A stretch of DNA of 64,000 nt from Xylanimonas protaetiae (GCF_004135385.1 NZ_CP035493.1:1364001-1428000), one strand, 5' to 3'; numbered from the stretch's first letter, positions 32,286 through 41,770 are shown. Numbers and translations: made by a program. Notes: generated from the letters alone by a model not told the origin.

Positions 32286-33300
32286 TGCCGAGCATGTGGT
32301 CGTTCTCCTCGGCGTTCCACGTGTGCACGCGCCGGACGTCGGGGCGCAGCGCGGCGAGGTGGCGCAGGTTCGCCACCTTCATGGCCATGCCCAGGCGGTG
32401 ACCGCGGTGGGGCGCCAGCACGATGGTGTCCCACTGGAACGCGCACTGCTGCGCGGGGAGCCACGCCAGCATCGTCATGCCCGCGAGCTCGCCGGAGGCG
32501 ACGTGCTCCGCGGCGGTGATGACGTACTCGCGGCCCTGTTCCACCTGCCGGGCGGCCATGCGGCGCACGCGCTCGGCGTCCCACGGGTCCTCGCGGAAGT
32601 CGAGGGCGCCGACGGGCGCGTCGGTGGACATCCGCGTCTCCAGCAGGGCGAACGCGTCGAGCCACCGCTCGGGGACCGTGCTGTCCCAGCGGTGCAGGCG
32701 GTAGCCGCCGGTGCGGCCCGCGGCGTCGGCCTCGAGAGCGTCGAGGAGACCGGGCGCCACCGGCGTCTCGAGCAGCGAGCGGCGGTCCACCTGGGCCAGC
32801 TCGTAGCCGTGCGCGCGGGCGAACCGCACGCCCGCGTCGTCGGCGGGGGCGGCGCCCGAGCCGGTCGGCGGGAGCAGCGGCGGCGACCCCGGCGACTCGC
32901 GGAACTCGCTCTCGGCCTGGAGCGTGCCGCGGCCGGCGTCTGCCGCGACCCGCTCGCCGCGCTCCAGCAGGGCGGCACCGAGGCCTCGGCGGCGGTGGTC
33001 GGGGTGCACCTGCACCTCGACCCACGCGGTGTGCCGGTTCCCCCGCAGCGGCAGGTCGACGCCCAGCCGCCCGACGACGGTGTCGGCGTCGTCGAGCGCG
33101 ACCACGAGCGTGTGCGCGCTGTCCTCCTGGTGCGCCAGCCGGTTCGCGGACTCGACGGCGCGCACCGCCTGGTCGTCGTGCCCGTCGCGGGCCACGCAGA
33201 CCGCGCGGTCCAGCGCGGCGACGCCCTCGTGCGCCCAGCCGGGGGAGGAGCCCGCAGGGTCCGGGGCCACCTCGAGCAGCCGCCACGACGCGTTCGCCAT
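32224..33300 (-). CDS. tandem-domain GNAT acetyltransferase
   Basis: This 358-residue protein has two GNAT domains. The first carries the CoA loop VHPDHRRRGLGAALLERG (about 91-108) and the second LAPHRGHRLGMAMKVANLRHL (about 300-320), followed by the WNAEENDHMLGINVAMGFRPAG end strand typical of this double-GNAT family. The start ATG at 33300 is about 120 bp from the divergent sugar-binding protein gene. The substrate is unknown. Confidence 0.88.
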   Translation of the reverse strand: MANASWRLLEVAPDPAGSSPGWAHEGVAALDRAVCVARDGHDDQAVRAVESANRLAHQEDSAHTLVVALDDADTVVGRLGVDLPLRGNRHTAWVEVQVHPDHRRRGLGAALLERGERVAADAGRGTLQAESEFRESPGSPPLLPPTGSGAAPADDAGVRFARAHGYELAQVDRRSLLETPVAPGLLDALEADAAGRTGGYRLHRWDSTVPERWLDAFALLETRMSTDAPVGALDFREDPWDAERVRRMAARQVEQGREYVITAAEHVASGELAGMTMLAWLPAQQCAFQWDTIVLAPHRGHRLGMAMKVANLRHLAALRPDVRRVHTWNAEENDHMLGINVAMGFRPAGGAAIWQRLT

Positions 33301-33421
33301 ACCACGAGGGTCGGCCGGCGCACGGGCGATGTCACCCGTTTTTGACACGGCGCGTCGCGGCCTGCAACCCTCACGCGCGACACCTGCCTGTCGACCCCCG
33401 AGCGAGCACCGAGGTTCACCC

Positions 33422-34726
33422 ATGACGACGACCAAGCGCACCTCCCTAGCCCTCGCGGTGGGCGCGACCGTCGCCCTCCTGGCCGCCGGCTGCGCGGGCA
33501 GCGAGGCTCCGGGCGGGCTCGACGACGTGCAGACCATCACCTGGTGGCACAACTCGACGACGGGCGCGGCCAAGGATTACTACGAGCAGGTCGCCAACGA
33601 CTTCGAGAAGGCCCACCCGGGCGTCAACGTCGAGGTCACCGCGCTCGAGCACTCCGACATGCTCGCCCGGCTCTCGGAGACGCTCGGCTCGAACGACCCC
33701 GAGCAGGTGCCCGACGTCTTCATGTCCCGCGGCGGCGGCGAGCTGCAGGGCGAGGTCGCGGCCGGCGTGACGCGCGACCTGACCAAGGTGGCGGCCGACG
33801 AGCTCGCCAAGACGAGCCAGTTCACCGGCGACTACACGATCGACGGCAAGACGTACGCGCTGCCGTACTCGATGGGCATCGTCGGCTTCTACTACAACGC
33901 CGACCTGTTCGCCCAGGCGGGCATCACCGACGTCGTGCCCAACCCGACCATCGACCAGTTCGACGAGTGGGTCGACAAGCTCCAGGAGGCCGACATCACA
34001 CCGCTCTCCGTGGGCGCCGGCGACAAGTGGCCCGCCTCGCACTACTGGTTCTACGACGTCGCCCGCGAGTGCGCCCGCACGACCATCGACGCCGCGGTCG
34101 CCGCGAAGAGCTACACGGACCCGTGCTTCGTCAAGGCCGGCGAGGACCTCCAGGCGCTCGTCGCGAAGAAGCCGTTCAACGACGGCTACATGACCACCGT
34201 GGCCCAGCAGGGCCCGTCCTCGGCGTCCGGCCTGCTCGCGAACGGCAAGGTGGCCATGGAGCTCGCGGGCCACTGGGAGCCGGGCATCCTCGCCGGCCTG
34301 ACCGCCGACGGCCAGGTGCCGGGCTTCCTCAAGTGGTTCGCCTACCCGACCTTCCCGAACCAGGCCGGCGACCCCGTCGACCAGGTGGGCGGCGGCGACG
34401 CGTGGGAGGTCTCGACGTCGGCGCCCGACGTCGCCGTCGACCTCGCCAAGTACCTGCTGTCCGACAAGGTCCAGCAGGGCTTCGCCGCCCTCAACATGGG
34501 CCTGCCTACCAACCCCGCCGCGGCCGGCTCCGTCGCCTTCCCGACGCTCAAGGACGTCGTCGCCGCGCGTGACAAGGTCGGCCAGGCGCCGCAGCTCTAC
34601 CTCGACACGCGGCTGGGCAACGCCGTCGGCGACCCGATGAAGGCCGCCATCGCGGACCTGTTCGCCGGGAACGGCAGCCCGCAGGCGATCGTCGACGCCG
34701 TCACGGCCGCGGCCAACGCCGAGTGA
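33422..34726 (+). CDS. sugar ABC transporter substrate-binding lipoprotein (copy A)
   Basis: This 434-residue family 1 extracellular binding protein has lipobox LLAAGC (Cys near 24), then TITWWHNSTTGAAKDYYEQVANDF. The ligand-site tryptophans and GAGDKWPASHYW lie near 195-206. It is a close paralog of the protein at 35989, about two thirds identical by eye. It stands outside the permease operon, separated from it by the LacI gene on the opposite strand, and has its own terminator. A TTGACA (33342-33347) lies upstream without a convincing -10 box. It may widen the substrate range of the same transporter. Confidence 0.9.
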   Translation: MTTTKRTSLALAVGATVALLAAGCAGSEAPGGLDDVQTITWWHNSTTGAAKDYYEQVANDFEKAHPGVNVEVTALEHSDMLARLSETLGSNDPEQVPDVFMSRGGGELQGEVAAGVTRDLTKVAADELAKTSQFTGDYTIDGKTYALPYSMGIVGFYYNADLFAQAGITDVVPNPTIDQFDEWVDKLQEADITPLSVGAGDKWPASHYWFYDVARECARTTIDAAVAAKSYTDPCFVKAGEDLQALVAKKPFNDGYMTTVAQQGPSSASGLLANGKVAMELAGHWEPGILAGLTADGQVPGFLKWFAYPTFPNQAGDPVDQVGGGDAWEVSTSAPDVAVDLAKYLLSDKVQQGFAALNMGLPTNPAAAGSVAFPTLKDVVAARDKVGQAPQLYLDTRLGNAVGDPMKAAIADLFAGNGSPQAIVDAVTAAANAE

Positions 34727-34728
34727 CA

Positions 34729-34768
34729 CGAAGGACGCCGCGCCCCGGTGGGGGCGCGGCGTCCTTCG
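34729..34768. terminator. terminator after binding protein A, shared with LacI gene
   Basis: CGAAGGACGCCGCGCCCC (34729-34746) pairs perfectly with GGGGCGCGGCGTCCTTCG (34751-34768); the loop is GGTG. It lies between two convergent genes. Confidence 0.85.
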
Positions 34769-34784
34769 TCGTCTCGCAGGTCCG

Positions 34785-35828
34785 CTACAGCACGGGCGGC
34801 GGCGACGTGGACTTGCGCACCACCAGCCGTGCCGGGAGCCGCACGTGCGTCTCCGCCTCCTGGCCGTCGAGCAGGGCGAACAGCATCGTCACGGCGCGCG
34901 CGCCCATCGCCTGGAGCGGCTGCGCGATCGTCGTCAGGCGCGGGCTGGCGCTCGCGGCCTCGGGGATGTCGTCGAAGCCCACCACGGAGAGGTCGTGCGG
35001 GACGCGCATGCCGAGCTCGTGCGCCACCTCGATGACGCCGAAGGCCGACAGGTCGTTGGCGGCGAAGACGGCCGTGGGCCGGTCCGGCATCGTGAGCAGC
35101 TCGCGGGCGGGCTCCGTGGTCCACGCGGCGCGGTAGCCGCCGTCGCGCACCAGGTCGGGGTCGAACGGGATGCCGGCCTCGGCGAGCGAGAGGCGGTAGC
35201 CCTGCTCGCGGCGGTGCGCGGACTCGAGGTCGGTGCGGCCGCGGATGTGGGCGATGCGGCGGTGCCCGAGCTCGATGAGGTGGCGCGTCGCCGCGCGCGC
35301 ACCCTCGACGTTGTCGGAGTCGACGACGTGGCTGCCGCCCGAGCCGGTGTGCGGGTCGACGGAGATCACCGGGACGCTCGTCCCCGCGAGGCTCACCGTG
35401 GGGGTGAGGATGATCGCGCCGTCGATGAGCGTGCCGCCCAGGCGCGAGAGCGACCGGCGCTCCCACCCGACGGCGTTGTCGTCGCTGATGGCGCCCGAGT
35501 AGGCGAGCAGCTCGTAGCCCTTGCCGACCGCCTCCGCCGAGATGCCCTTGAGCAGCTCGGTGGCGAACGGGTCGAACCCGGCCAGCAGGATGCCGACGAC
35601 GTCGGTGCGGCCGCGGCGCAGCGAGGAGGCCACGAGGGACGTCTCGTAGCCGAGGTCGGCGATCACCTCCAGCACGCGCTGCGCCGTCGCGGTGGCGACG
35701 CCGTAGCGCCCGTTGACGACCTTGGAGACGGTCGCCACGGACACCCCCGCGGCGCGCGCGACGTCGGTGATGGTGACGCGTCCGACAGGACGCGCGGGGA
35801 GGCGGGAGGGGTGGGCGTCGGTGCTCAC
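34785..35828 (-). CDS. LacI family transcriptional repressor
   Basis: This 347-residue repressor has an N-terminal HTH VTITDVARAAGVSVATVSKVVNG (about 16-38) with hinge helix (SLVASSLRRGRTDVVGIL), then a periplasmic-binding-like effector domain (DLSAFGVIEVAHELGMRVPHDLSVVGFDDIPEA near 270-302). The GTG at 35828 is preferred because it gives a normal short leader before the HTH; an upstream in-frame start would lie in the operator region. It sits between the two paralogous sugar-binding protein genes and probably represses the ABC/GH3 operon and itself until a sugar binds. Confidence 0.92.
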   Translation of the reverse strand: MSTDAHPSRLPARPVGRVTITDVARAAGVSVATVSKVVNGRYGVATATAQRVLEVIADLGYETSLVASSLRRGRTDVVGILLAGFDPFATELLKGISAEAVGKGYELLAYSGAISDDNAVGWERRSLSRLGGTLIDGAIILTPTVSLAGTSVPVISVDPHTGSGGSHVVDSDNVEGARAATRHLIELGHRRIAHIRGRTDLESAHRREQGYRLSLAEAGIPFDPDLVRDGGYRAAWTTEPARELLTMPDRPTAVFAANDLSAFGVIEVAHELGMRVPHDLSVVGFDDIPEAASASPRLTTIAQPLQAMGARAVTMLFALLDGQEAETHVRLPARLVVRKSTSPPPVL

Positions 35829-35885
35829 CGTCGAACCGTAGCGTGAGGACGGCCTCCGTGATCTCGACGTGGCGTCACGATACGA

Positions 35886-35961
35886 AATCGTTATCGACAA
35901 CGATTGACACTCGATCGAGCATCCTGCGACAGTCCGGGTTGACAGAGTTCCCTGTCAACCC
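35886..35961 (+). promoter_or_regulatory. LacI-type operator, -35 box and leader stem-loop
   Basis: AATCGTTATC (35886-35895) and GACAACGATT (35896-35905) form a 20-bp near-palindrome with a central CG, the usual LacI-family operator form (9 of 10 pairs match). The last bases overlap TTGACA (35904-35909), a good -35 box, so repressor binding would block the promoter. A weak -10, GACAGT (35928-35933), is 18 bp downstream. A second inverted repeat, GGGTTGACAG (35936-35945) and CTGTCAACCC (35952-35961), follows and could form a leader hairpin. Confidence 0.65.
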
Positions 35962-35988
35962 GTCGACGACGACCAAGGGGTTTCCACG

Positions 35989-37305
35989 ATGACGAGGAAG
36001 ATGCGTGGTGGGGCGTTCGTCGCCCTCGGCGCGAGCATCACGCTGCTGGCCGGCTGCGCTGGTTCGGGTGGCGCGGCCACCGGCAACAACACGGCCGCGT
36101 CGGCCGGAGACGACCAGGTCATCACCTGGTGGCACAACTCGAACACCGGTGAGGGCAAGGACTACTACGACCAGGTCGCTGCCGACTTCGAGTCCGAGCA
36201 CCCCGGTGTCAAGATCGAGGTCTCGGCCATGCAGCACGAGGACATGCTGACCAAGCTCAAGGCCGTCCTCCAGTCGGGCGACGCTGCCCAGATCCCGGAC
36301 GTCTTCATGTCGCGCGGTGGCGGCGAGCTCAAGAACGAGGTCGACGCCGGCGTCACCCGTGACCTCACCGACGTCGCCAAGGACGAGATCTCCAAGATCT
36401 CGGGCTTCACGGGCCAGTACACGGTCGACGGCAAGGTCTACGCCCTGCCCTACTCGATCGGCCTCGTGGGCTTCTGGTACAACAAGGACCTCTTCGCCCA
36501 GGCCGGCATCACGGACGTCAACTCCGCGCCGACCATCGACGAGTTCAACGGCTACGTCGACAAGCTGAAGACCGCCGGGATCGACCCGATCTCCGTGGGC
36601 GCCGGCGACAAGTGGCCGGCCGCGCACTACTGGTACTACAACGTGGTCCGCGAGTGCGCGTTCGACACCGTCGAGAACGCGATCGCCGACGTCGACTTCT
36701 CCGACCCGTGCTTCACCAAGGCCGGCGACGACCTGCAGGCCCTCGTCGCGAAGCAGCCGTTCAACCCCGGCTTCCTCTCGACGGGCGCGCAGGCCGGCCC
36801 GACCTCGGCCTCCGGCCTCCTCGCCACCGGCAAGGTGGGCATGGAGCTCGCGGGCCACTGGGAGCCCGGCGTGACCGGCGGCCTCACCGCCGACGGCAAG
36901 GTCCCGTCGTTCCTCGGCTGGTTCGCCTACCCGACGTTCCCGGGCGAGGCCGGCGACCCCAAGGACCAGATGGGTGGCGGTGACGCGTGGGAGGTCTCGA
37001 CCTCGGCTCCCGACGTCGCGGTCGACTTCGCCAAGTACCTGCTCTCCGACAAGGTCCAGAAGGGCTTCGCGGCCCTCGACATGGGTCTGCCGACCAACCC
37101 GGCCGCCACGGGCGACCTGAAGAACGAGGCGCTCGCCCAGCTCCTGCCGGTGCGTGACGCGGGTGGCAACACGCAGCTCTACCTGGACACCCGCCTCGGC
37201 AGCGCCGTGGGTGGCCCGATGAACGACGCGATCGCCAAGGTGTTCGCCGGCGAGCCGGGCTCGCAGGAGATCCTCGACGCGATCACGAAGGCACTGAAGG
37301 GCTGA
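35989..37305 (+). CDS. sugar ABC transporter substrate-binding lipoprotein (copy B)
   Basis: This 438-residue binding protein is the first gene of the permease operon. The lipobox is TLLAGC (Cys near 23). The mature domain begins VITWWHNSNTGEGKDYYDQV and keeps the ligand-site GAGDKWPAAHYWYYNVVRECA. Near its C-terminus LYLDTRLGSAVGGPMNDAIAKVF matches copy A. It is expected to bind a di- or oligosaccharide released or later cut by GH3 activity, given the operon. The LacI-type operator and promoter lie directly upstream. Confidence 0.92.
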   Translation: MTRKMRGGAFVALGASITLLAGCAGSGGAATGNNTAASAGDDQVITWWHNSNTGEGKDYYDQVAADFESEHPGVKIEVSAMQHEDMLTKLKAVLQSGDAAQIPDVFMSRGGGELKNEVDAGVTRDLTDVAKDEISKISGFTGQYTVDGKVYALPYSIGLVGFWYNKDLFAQAGITDVNSAPTIDEFNGYVDKLKTAGIDPISVGAGDKWPAAHYWYYNVVRECAFDTVENAIADVDFSDPCFTKAGDDLQALVAKQPFNPGFLSTGAQAGPTSASGLLATGKVGMELAGHWEPGVTGGLTADGKVPSFLGWFAYPTFPGEAGDPKDQMGGGDAWEVSTSAPDVAVDFAKYLLSDKVQKGFAALDMGLPTNPAATGDLKNEALAQLLPVRDAGGNTQLYLDTRLGSAVGGPMNDAIAKVFAGEPGSQEILDAITKALKG

Positions 37306-37310
37306 CGACC

Positions 37311-38354
37311 GTGGCAGACGATGTGACCCTCAGCCCGGCCGCCTCGCCTGCGTCGTCCCCGTCGATGCCCGCCACCCCCGTGCAGGGGGTGGCGGGCATC
37401 GCCCCGGGCGGTCGCCGTCGAAAGCCGATGTCCGGCGCCTGGCGAAAGCGTGCGGAGATCGCCTTCTTCGTGACGCCCGCCCTCGCGCTGTTCCTCATGT
37501 TCGTGATCTGGCCGATCATCACCGCGGTCCAGATGTCGCTGTTCAAGTGGACCGGCATCGGTCCCCTCGTCGACTTCGTCGGCCTGAAGAACTACGTGAC
37601 GGTGCTGACCGACGAGCTCTTCACCGACGCGCTCCGCCACAACCTGATCATCGTGGTGGGCTCGATCCTGCTGCAGCTGCCGCTGGGCCTCGGTCTCGCG
37701 CTCCTGCTCAACCGCAAGCTGTGGGGCCAGAGCATCCTGCGCACGATCATCTTCGTGCCCTACGTGCTGGCGGAGGTCATCGCCGGCGTCGTCTGGGGCG
37801 CGCTGCTCGTCCCGCAGTACGGCACGATCGACGCCCTCGCGGCGGCCCTCCACATCCCCACGCCCGAGCAGGGCTTCCTGGGGACGCCCGACCTCGCCCT
37901 GTGGACGGTGCTGTTCGTCCTGACGTGGAAGTACCTCGGCCTCGCCGTGATCCTCTTCCTCGCCGGCCTGCAGGGCATCCCGGACGAGCTCTACGAGGCC
38001 GCCGCCCTCGACGGCGCGAGCTGGTGGCAGGTCCAGCGCAGGATCACCTTCCCGCTCATGGGCCCGACGATCCGCACGTGGGCGTTCCTGTCGATGATCG
38101 GCTCCCTCCAGGTCTTCGACATGGTGTGGATCCTCACCAAGGGCGGCCCCGCGGGCGCCACGACGACGATGGCGACCTACCTCATCGCCCAGGGCACCCA
38201 GGCCAGCAACTTCGGCATCGCCGGCGCCGCGTCCGTGATCCTCTTCGTGATCGCGCTCTTCTTCGCCGTCGTCTACCAGCAGCTCGTCCTCAAGCGGGAC
38301 ACGCAGCCTGACACCCCGAAGCGCAAGCGCTCCCAGCGAGAGAAGGCGAAGTGA
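37311..38354 (+). CDS. sugar ABC transporter permease (MalF/UgpA-type)
   Basis: This 347-residue permease has a disordered N-terminus (about 1-45), six predicted membrane helices starting at FFVTPALALFLMFVIWPII, and the EAA coupling loop ELYEAAALDGASWWQVQRRITFPLMGP (about 224-250). The GTG at 37311 follows the binding-protein stop by 5 bp. It pairs with the next gene to form the membrane channel. No ATPase gene is in the operon, so a shared MsiK-type ATPase encoded elsewhere is likely. Confidence 0.9.
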   Translation: MADDVTLSPAASPASSPSMPATPVQGVAGIAPGGRRRKPMSGAWRKRAEIAFFVTPALALFLMFVIWPIITAVQMSLFKWTGIGPLVDFVGLKNYVTVLTDELFTDALRHNLIIVVGSILLQLPLGLGLALLLNRKLWGQSILRTIIFVPYVLAEVIAGVVWGALLVPQYGTIDALAAALHIPTPEQGFLGTPDLALWTVLFVLTWKYLGLAVILFLAGLQGIPDELYEAAALDGASWWQVQRRITFPLMGPTIRTWAFLSMIGSLQVFDMVWILTKGGPAGATTTMATYLIAQGTQASNFGIAGAASVILFVIALFFAVVYQQLVLKRDTQPDTPKRKRSQREKAK

Positions 38355-39235
38355 TGGCGACGCAGACCCTCAGCGGGCACCGTGTCGAGCAGAGCCTGCG
38401 GCCCAGCCGCCGGTTCGACCTGCGGCCCTCGACCGCGATCGTGTACTTCGTCGCGCTCGTCGTCGTCGCGCTCACCCTCGGGCCCGTGCTGTACGGCGTC
38501 CTGGGCGGCTTCCGCACGAACGCCGCGATCGCCGAGTCCCCGGCCGGCATGCCCGACCCGTTCGTCCTCGACAACTACCTGGGCGTGCTGCAGAACCCGG
38601 ACTTCTGGCGCTACGCGCTGAACTCCTCGGGCATCGCGCTCATCACGACCGCGCTCGTCGTCGTCTTCGGCGTCATGGCGGCCTACCCGCTCGCGCGGTA
38701 CGAGTTCAAGGGCCGTGAGGGCCTGTTCATGGTGTTCGTCGTCGGCCTGCTCTTCCCCGCGGCCGTCGCGATCATCCCGCTGTTCATCCTCATCACCCAG
38801 AACTTCCACCTCGGCAACACGTGGATCGGCATCGCGCTGCCCCAGGCGGCGTTCGCGCTCCCGACGACGGTGGTCATCCTGCGGCCGTTCCTCATGTCGC
38901 TGCCCAAGGAGCTCGAGGAGGCCTCGCAGCTCGACGGCACGAGCCGGATCGGGTTCTTCTGGCGGATCCTGCTGCCGCTGTCGGGTCCCGGCATGGTGAC
39001 CGTCGGCGTGCTGGCGTTCGTCGGCTCCTGGAACGCGTACCTGCTGCCCCTGCTGCTGCTCGGCCCGGAGAACAAGACGCTGCCGCTCGGCGTCGCCGAC
39101 TTCTCGTCCGAGCACAGCGCCGACACGGCCGGCGTCTTCGCCTTCACGAGCCTCGCGATGATCCCGGCGCTCGTGTTCTTCCTGGCGATGCAGAAGCGCA
39201 TCGTCAACGGCCTCCAAGGGGCCGTGAAGGGCTGA
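38354..39235 (+). CDS. sugar ABC transporter permease (MalG/UgpE-type)
   Basis: This 293-residue partner permease has about six helices, beginning TAIVYFVALVVVALTLGPVLYG. The coupling loop is ELEEASQLDGTSRIGFFWRILLPLSGPG (about 185-212). The ATG at 38354 overlaps the preceding stop (TGATG); a GTG one codon earlier (38351) is equally possible. A terminator-like hairpin follows before the GH3 gene. Confidence 0.9.
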   Translation: MATQTLSGHRVEQSLRPSRRFDLRPSTAIVYFVALVVVALTLGPVLYGVLGGFRTNAAIAESPAGMPDPFVLDNYLGVLQNPDFWRYALNSSGIALITTALVVVFGVMAAYPLARYEFKGREGLFMVFVVGLLFPAAVAIIPLFILITQNFHLGNTWIGIALPQAAFALPTTVVILRPFLMSLPKELEEASQLDGTSRIGFFWRILLPLSGPGMVTVGVLAFVGSWNAYLLPLLLLGPENKTLPLGVADFSSEHSADTAGVFAFTSLAMIPALVFFLAMQKRIVNGLQGAVKG

Positions 39236-39287
39236 CGCTGCCACCGGCCGATGTCGGTTGCGCCACGAACACCCCCATATCGAAGGT

Positions 39288-39318
39288 GGCCCCGTAGCGT
39301 TGAACCCGCTACGGGGCC
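39288..39318 (+). terminator. hairpin between permease and GH3 genes
   Basis: GGCCCCGTAGCG (39288-39299) pairs perfectly with CGCTACGGGGCC (39307-39318) around a 7-nt loop. It may end or attenuate the transporter transcript; the GH3 gene begins 37 bp later, so partial readthrough is possible. Confidence 0.7.
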
Positions 39319-39354
39319 GCCCCGTGACCCCCGCCCGCGTCTAAGGAGACCCCC

Positions 39355-41757
39355 GTGACCGACGCCGCCCAGGCTCCGGCTCCCGCGCACATGCCCGAGG
39401 TGTCGGACCGTGTCCGCGACCTGATCGCGCAGATGACCATCGAAGAGAAGCTCGCGCAGATCGTCAGCTTCTGGCCGGACCAGGGCGGGAACGTCGTCGC
39501 CCCGATGCAGGGCGAGATGGCCGCGGAGAGCGGCGCCAAGTCGCTCGCCGAGATCACCCAGCACGGCCTCGGCCAGTACACCCGCGTCTACGGCACGCGC
39601 CCGGTCGACCCGATCAAGCGCGCCGAGTGGCTGTGGGGCGAGCAGCGCCGTCTCAAGAAGGAGACGCGCCTCGGCATCCCCGCGCTCGTGCACGAGGAGT
39701 GCCTCACGGGCCTCGCCGCATGGCAGGCCGCGACCTTCCCGGCCCCGCTGGCCTGGGGTGCCGCGTTCGACGACGAGCTCGTCTACGAGATGGGCCAGGT
39801 CATCGGCGAGTCGATGAAGAAGCTCGGCGTGCACCTGGGCCTCGCGCCCGTGCTCGACGTCATCCGCGACGCGCGCTGGGGCCGCACCGAGGAGGCCATC
39901 TCCGAGGACCCCTACGTCGTCGGCACCATCGGCACGCGCTACGTCCAGGGCCTCCAGGACTCCGGCGTGCACGCCACGCTCAAGCACTTCGTCGGCTACT
40001 CCGGCTCGAAGGCCGGCCGCAACCACGCCCCGGTCTCCGCCGGCCCGCGCGAGCTCGCCGACACGTTCCTGCCGCCGTTCGAGATGGCCGTGCTCGACGG
40101 CAAGGTCAAGTCGGTCATGAACTCCTACACCGACGTCGACGGCGTGCCCTGCGCCGCCAACGAGGACCTCCTCACCGGCGTGCTGCGCGACACGTGGGGC
40201 TTCGAGGGCACCGTCGTCGCCGACTACTTCGCCGTCGCGTTCCTCGAGGTCATGCACGGCGTCGCCGCCGACCGCGCCGACGCCGCCGCCCAGGCGCTGC
40301 GCGCCGGCCTGGACGTCGAGCTGCCCGGCATGGACGCCTTCCCGCTGCTGGCCGAGAAGGTCCGCTCGGGCGAGTTCCCCGAGGCGCTCGTGGACCGCGC
40401 CCTCGCGCGTCACCTCAAGCAGAAGGAGGAGCTCGGCCTGCTCGAGCCCGACGCCTTCGACGACGAGCCGCCCACCGAGATCGACCTCGACTCGCCGAAG
40501 CACCAGGCGATCGCGCGCAAGCTCGCCGAGGAGTCGATCGTCCTGCTGTCGAACGACGGCACGCTGCCGCTGACGGCCGCCAAGAAGATCGCCGTCGTCG
40601 GCCCGAACGCCGCCGCCGTCGAGGCCCTCCAGGGCTGCTACTCGTTCGCGAACCACGTGCTCGCGCACTACCCGGACCACGAGATCGGCTTCCACATCCC
40701 GACCGTCGCCGAGGCGATGGCCGAGGTCTTCGAGGGCACCGAGCTCGTCACGGCGCACGGCTGCGACGTCGAGGGCACCGACACGTCGGGCTTCGCCGCC
40801 GCGGTCGAGGCCGCAGAGGGTGCGGACGTCGTCGTCGCCGTCGTCGGCGACCGTGCCGGCCTGTTCGGCCGTGGCACGGTCGGCGAGGGCAACGACGCCG
40901 AGTCGCTCGAGCTCCCCGGGGTGCAGCGCCAGTTCATCGAGGCGCTGCTCGCCACCGGCAAGCCCGTCGTCATGGTCATGACGCTCGGTCGCCCGTACGT
41001 CATCGACTGGGCGCTCGACGGCACCGGCCCCAAGCCGGCCGCCGTGATCCACGCCGCGTTCCCGGGCGAGGGCGGCGGTCTCGCGATCGCCGACGTGCTC
41101 AAGGGCAACGTCAACCCGTCGGGTCGCCTGCCGCTGTCGCTGCCGCGCTCCTCGGGCTCGCAGCCGTACTCGTACCTGCACCCGATGCTCGGCGGCCCGT
41201 CCGACGTGACGAACACCGACTCGACGCCGACGCGTCCGTTCGGCTTCGGCCTGTCGTACACGACGTTCGGGTACTCGGACCTCGAGGTCTCCTCCTCGGT
41301 CGAGGCCGGCGGCACGATCACCGCCGCCGTCACGGTGACCAACACCGGTGCCGTCGCGGGTGCGGAGCCCGTCCAGGTGTACGGCCGCGACGTGCTCGGC
41401 TCGATCGCCCGTCCGGTCGTGCAGCTCCTCGGCTACCAGCGCGTCGCGCTGGAGGCCGGCGAGTCGAAGCGCCTCACGTTCGCGATCCCGACGACGCGCT
41501 TCGCGTTCTCCGACCGCCGCATGGTCAAGATCGTCGAGCCGGGCGACGTCGAGGTGTGGGTCGCCTCGCACTCGTCCGCCGCGGAGACGTCGTCCGACGT
41601 CGCCGAGACGACCGCCGGTGCCATCGTCAACGAGAAGAAGGCCGCGAAGGTCGAGATCCCGGGCACGGCGACGCCGCGCGCGACGGTCGCGATCACGGGC
41701 CCGCTGCACGAGGTCACGACGGCGGACGAGCGCTGGGTGAAGGCAACGATCTCCTGA
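39355..41757 (+). CDS. glycoside hydrolase family 3 beta-glycosidase
   Basis: This 800-residue enzyme has no signal peptide, so it probably acts in the cytosol on imported oligosaccharide. It has a GH3 N-domain (about 15-360, with RLGIPALVHEECLTG, LAPVLDVIRDARWGRTEEAISED and KHFVGYSG), the nucleophile Asp290 in VVADYFAV, a GH3 C-domain (KIAVVGPNA, VMVMTLGRPYVIDWAL) and an Fn3-like domain (about 625-720, PVQVYGRDVLGSIARPVVQLLGYQRV). Whether it is a glucosidase or xylosidase cannot be read. The GTG at 39355 follows AAGGAGA. It is downstream of the LacI-controlled sugar transporter. Confidence 0.9.
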   Translation: MTDAAQAPAPAHMPEVSDRVRDLIAQMTIEEKLAQIVSFWPDQGGNVVAPMQGEMAAESGAKSLAEITQHGLGQYTRVYGTRPVDPIKRAEWLWGEQRRLKKETRLGIPALVHEECLTGLAAWQAATFPAPLAWGAAFDDELVYEMGQVIGESMKKLGVHLGLAPVLDVIRDARWGRTEEAISEDPYVVGTIGTRYVQGLQDSGVHATLKHFVGYSGSKAGRNHAPVSAGPRELADTFLPPFEMAVLDGKVKSVMNSYTDVDGVPCAANEDLLTGVLRDTWGFEGTVVADYFAVAFLEVMHGVAADRADAAAQALRAGLDVELPGMDAFPLLAEKVRSGEFPEALVDRALARHLKQKEELGLLEPDAFDDEPPTEIDLDSPKHQAIARKLAEESIVLLSNDGTLPLTAAKKIAVVGPNAAAVEALQGCYSFANHVLAHYPDHEIGFHIPTVAEAMAEVFEGTELVTAHGCDVEGTDTSGFAAAVEAAEGADVVVAVVGDRAGLFGRGTVGEGNDAESLELPGVQRQFIEALLATGKPVVMVMTLGRPYVIDWALDGTGPKPAAVIHAAFPGEGGGLAIADVLKGNVNPSGRLPLSLPRSSGSQPYSYLHPMLGGPSDVTNTDSTPTRPFGFGLSYTTFGYSDLEVSSSVEAGGTITAAVTVTNTGAVAGAEPVQVYGRDVLGSIARPVVQLLGYQRVALEAGESKRLTFAIPTTRFAFSDRRMVKIVEPGDVEVWVASHSSAAETSSDVAETTAGAIVNEKKAAKVEIPGTATPRATVAITGPLHEVTTADERWVKATIS

Positions 41758-41770
41758 CCCGCCGCATCTG

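Noticed and set aside
36165-37172. Minus-strand frames opposite binding protein B
   Set aside because: Mirror frames of the coding strand, Ser/Pro-rich, also seen opposite paralog A; no motif.
38683-41709. Long minus-strand open frame opposite the permease and GH3 genes
   Set aside because: Overlaps two confidently identified genes and shows no family motif.
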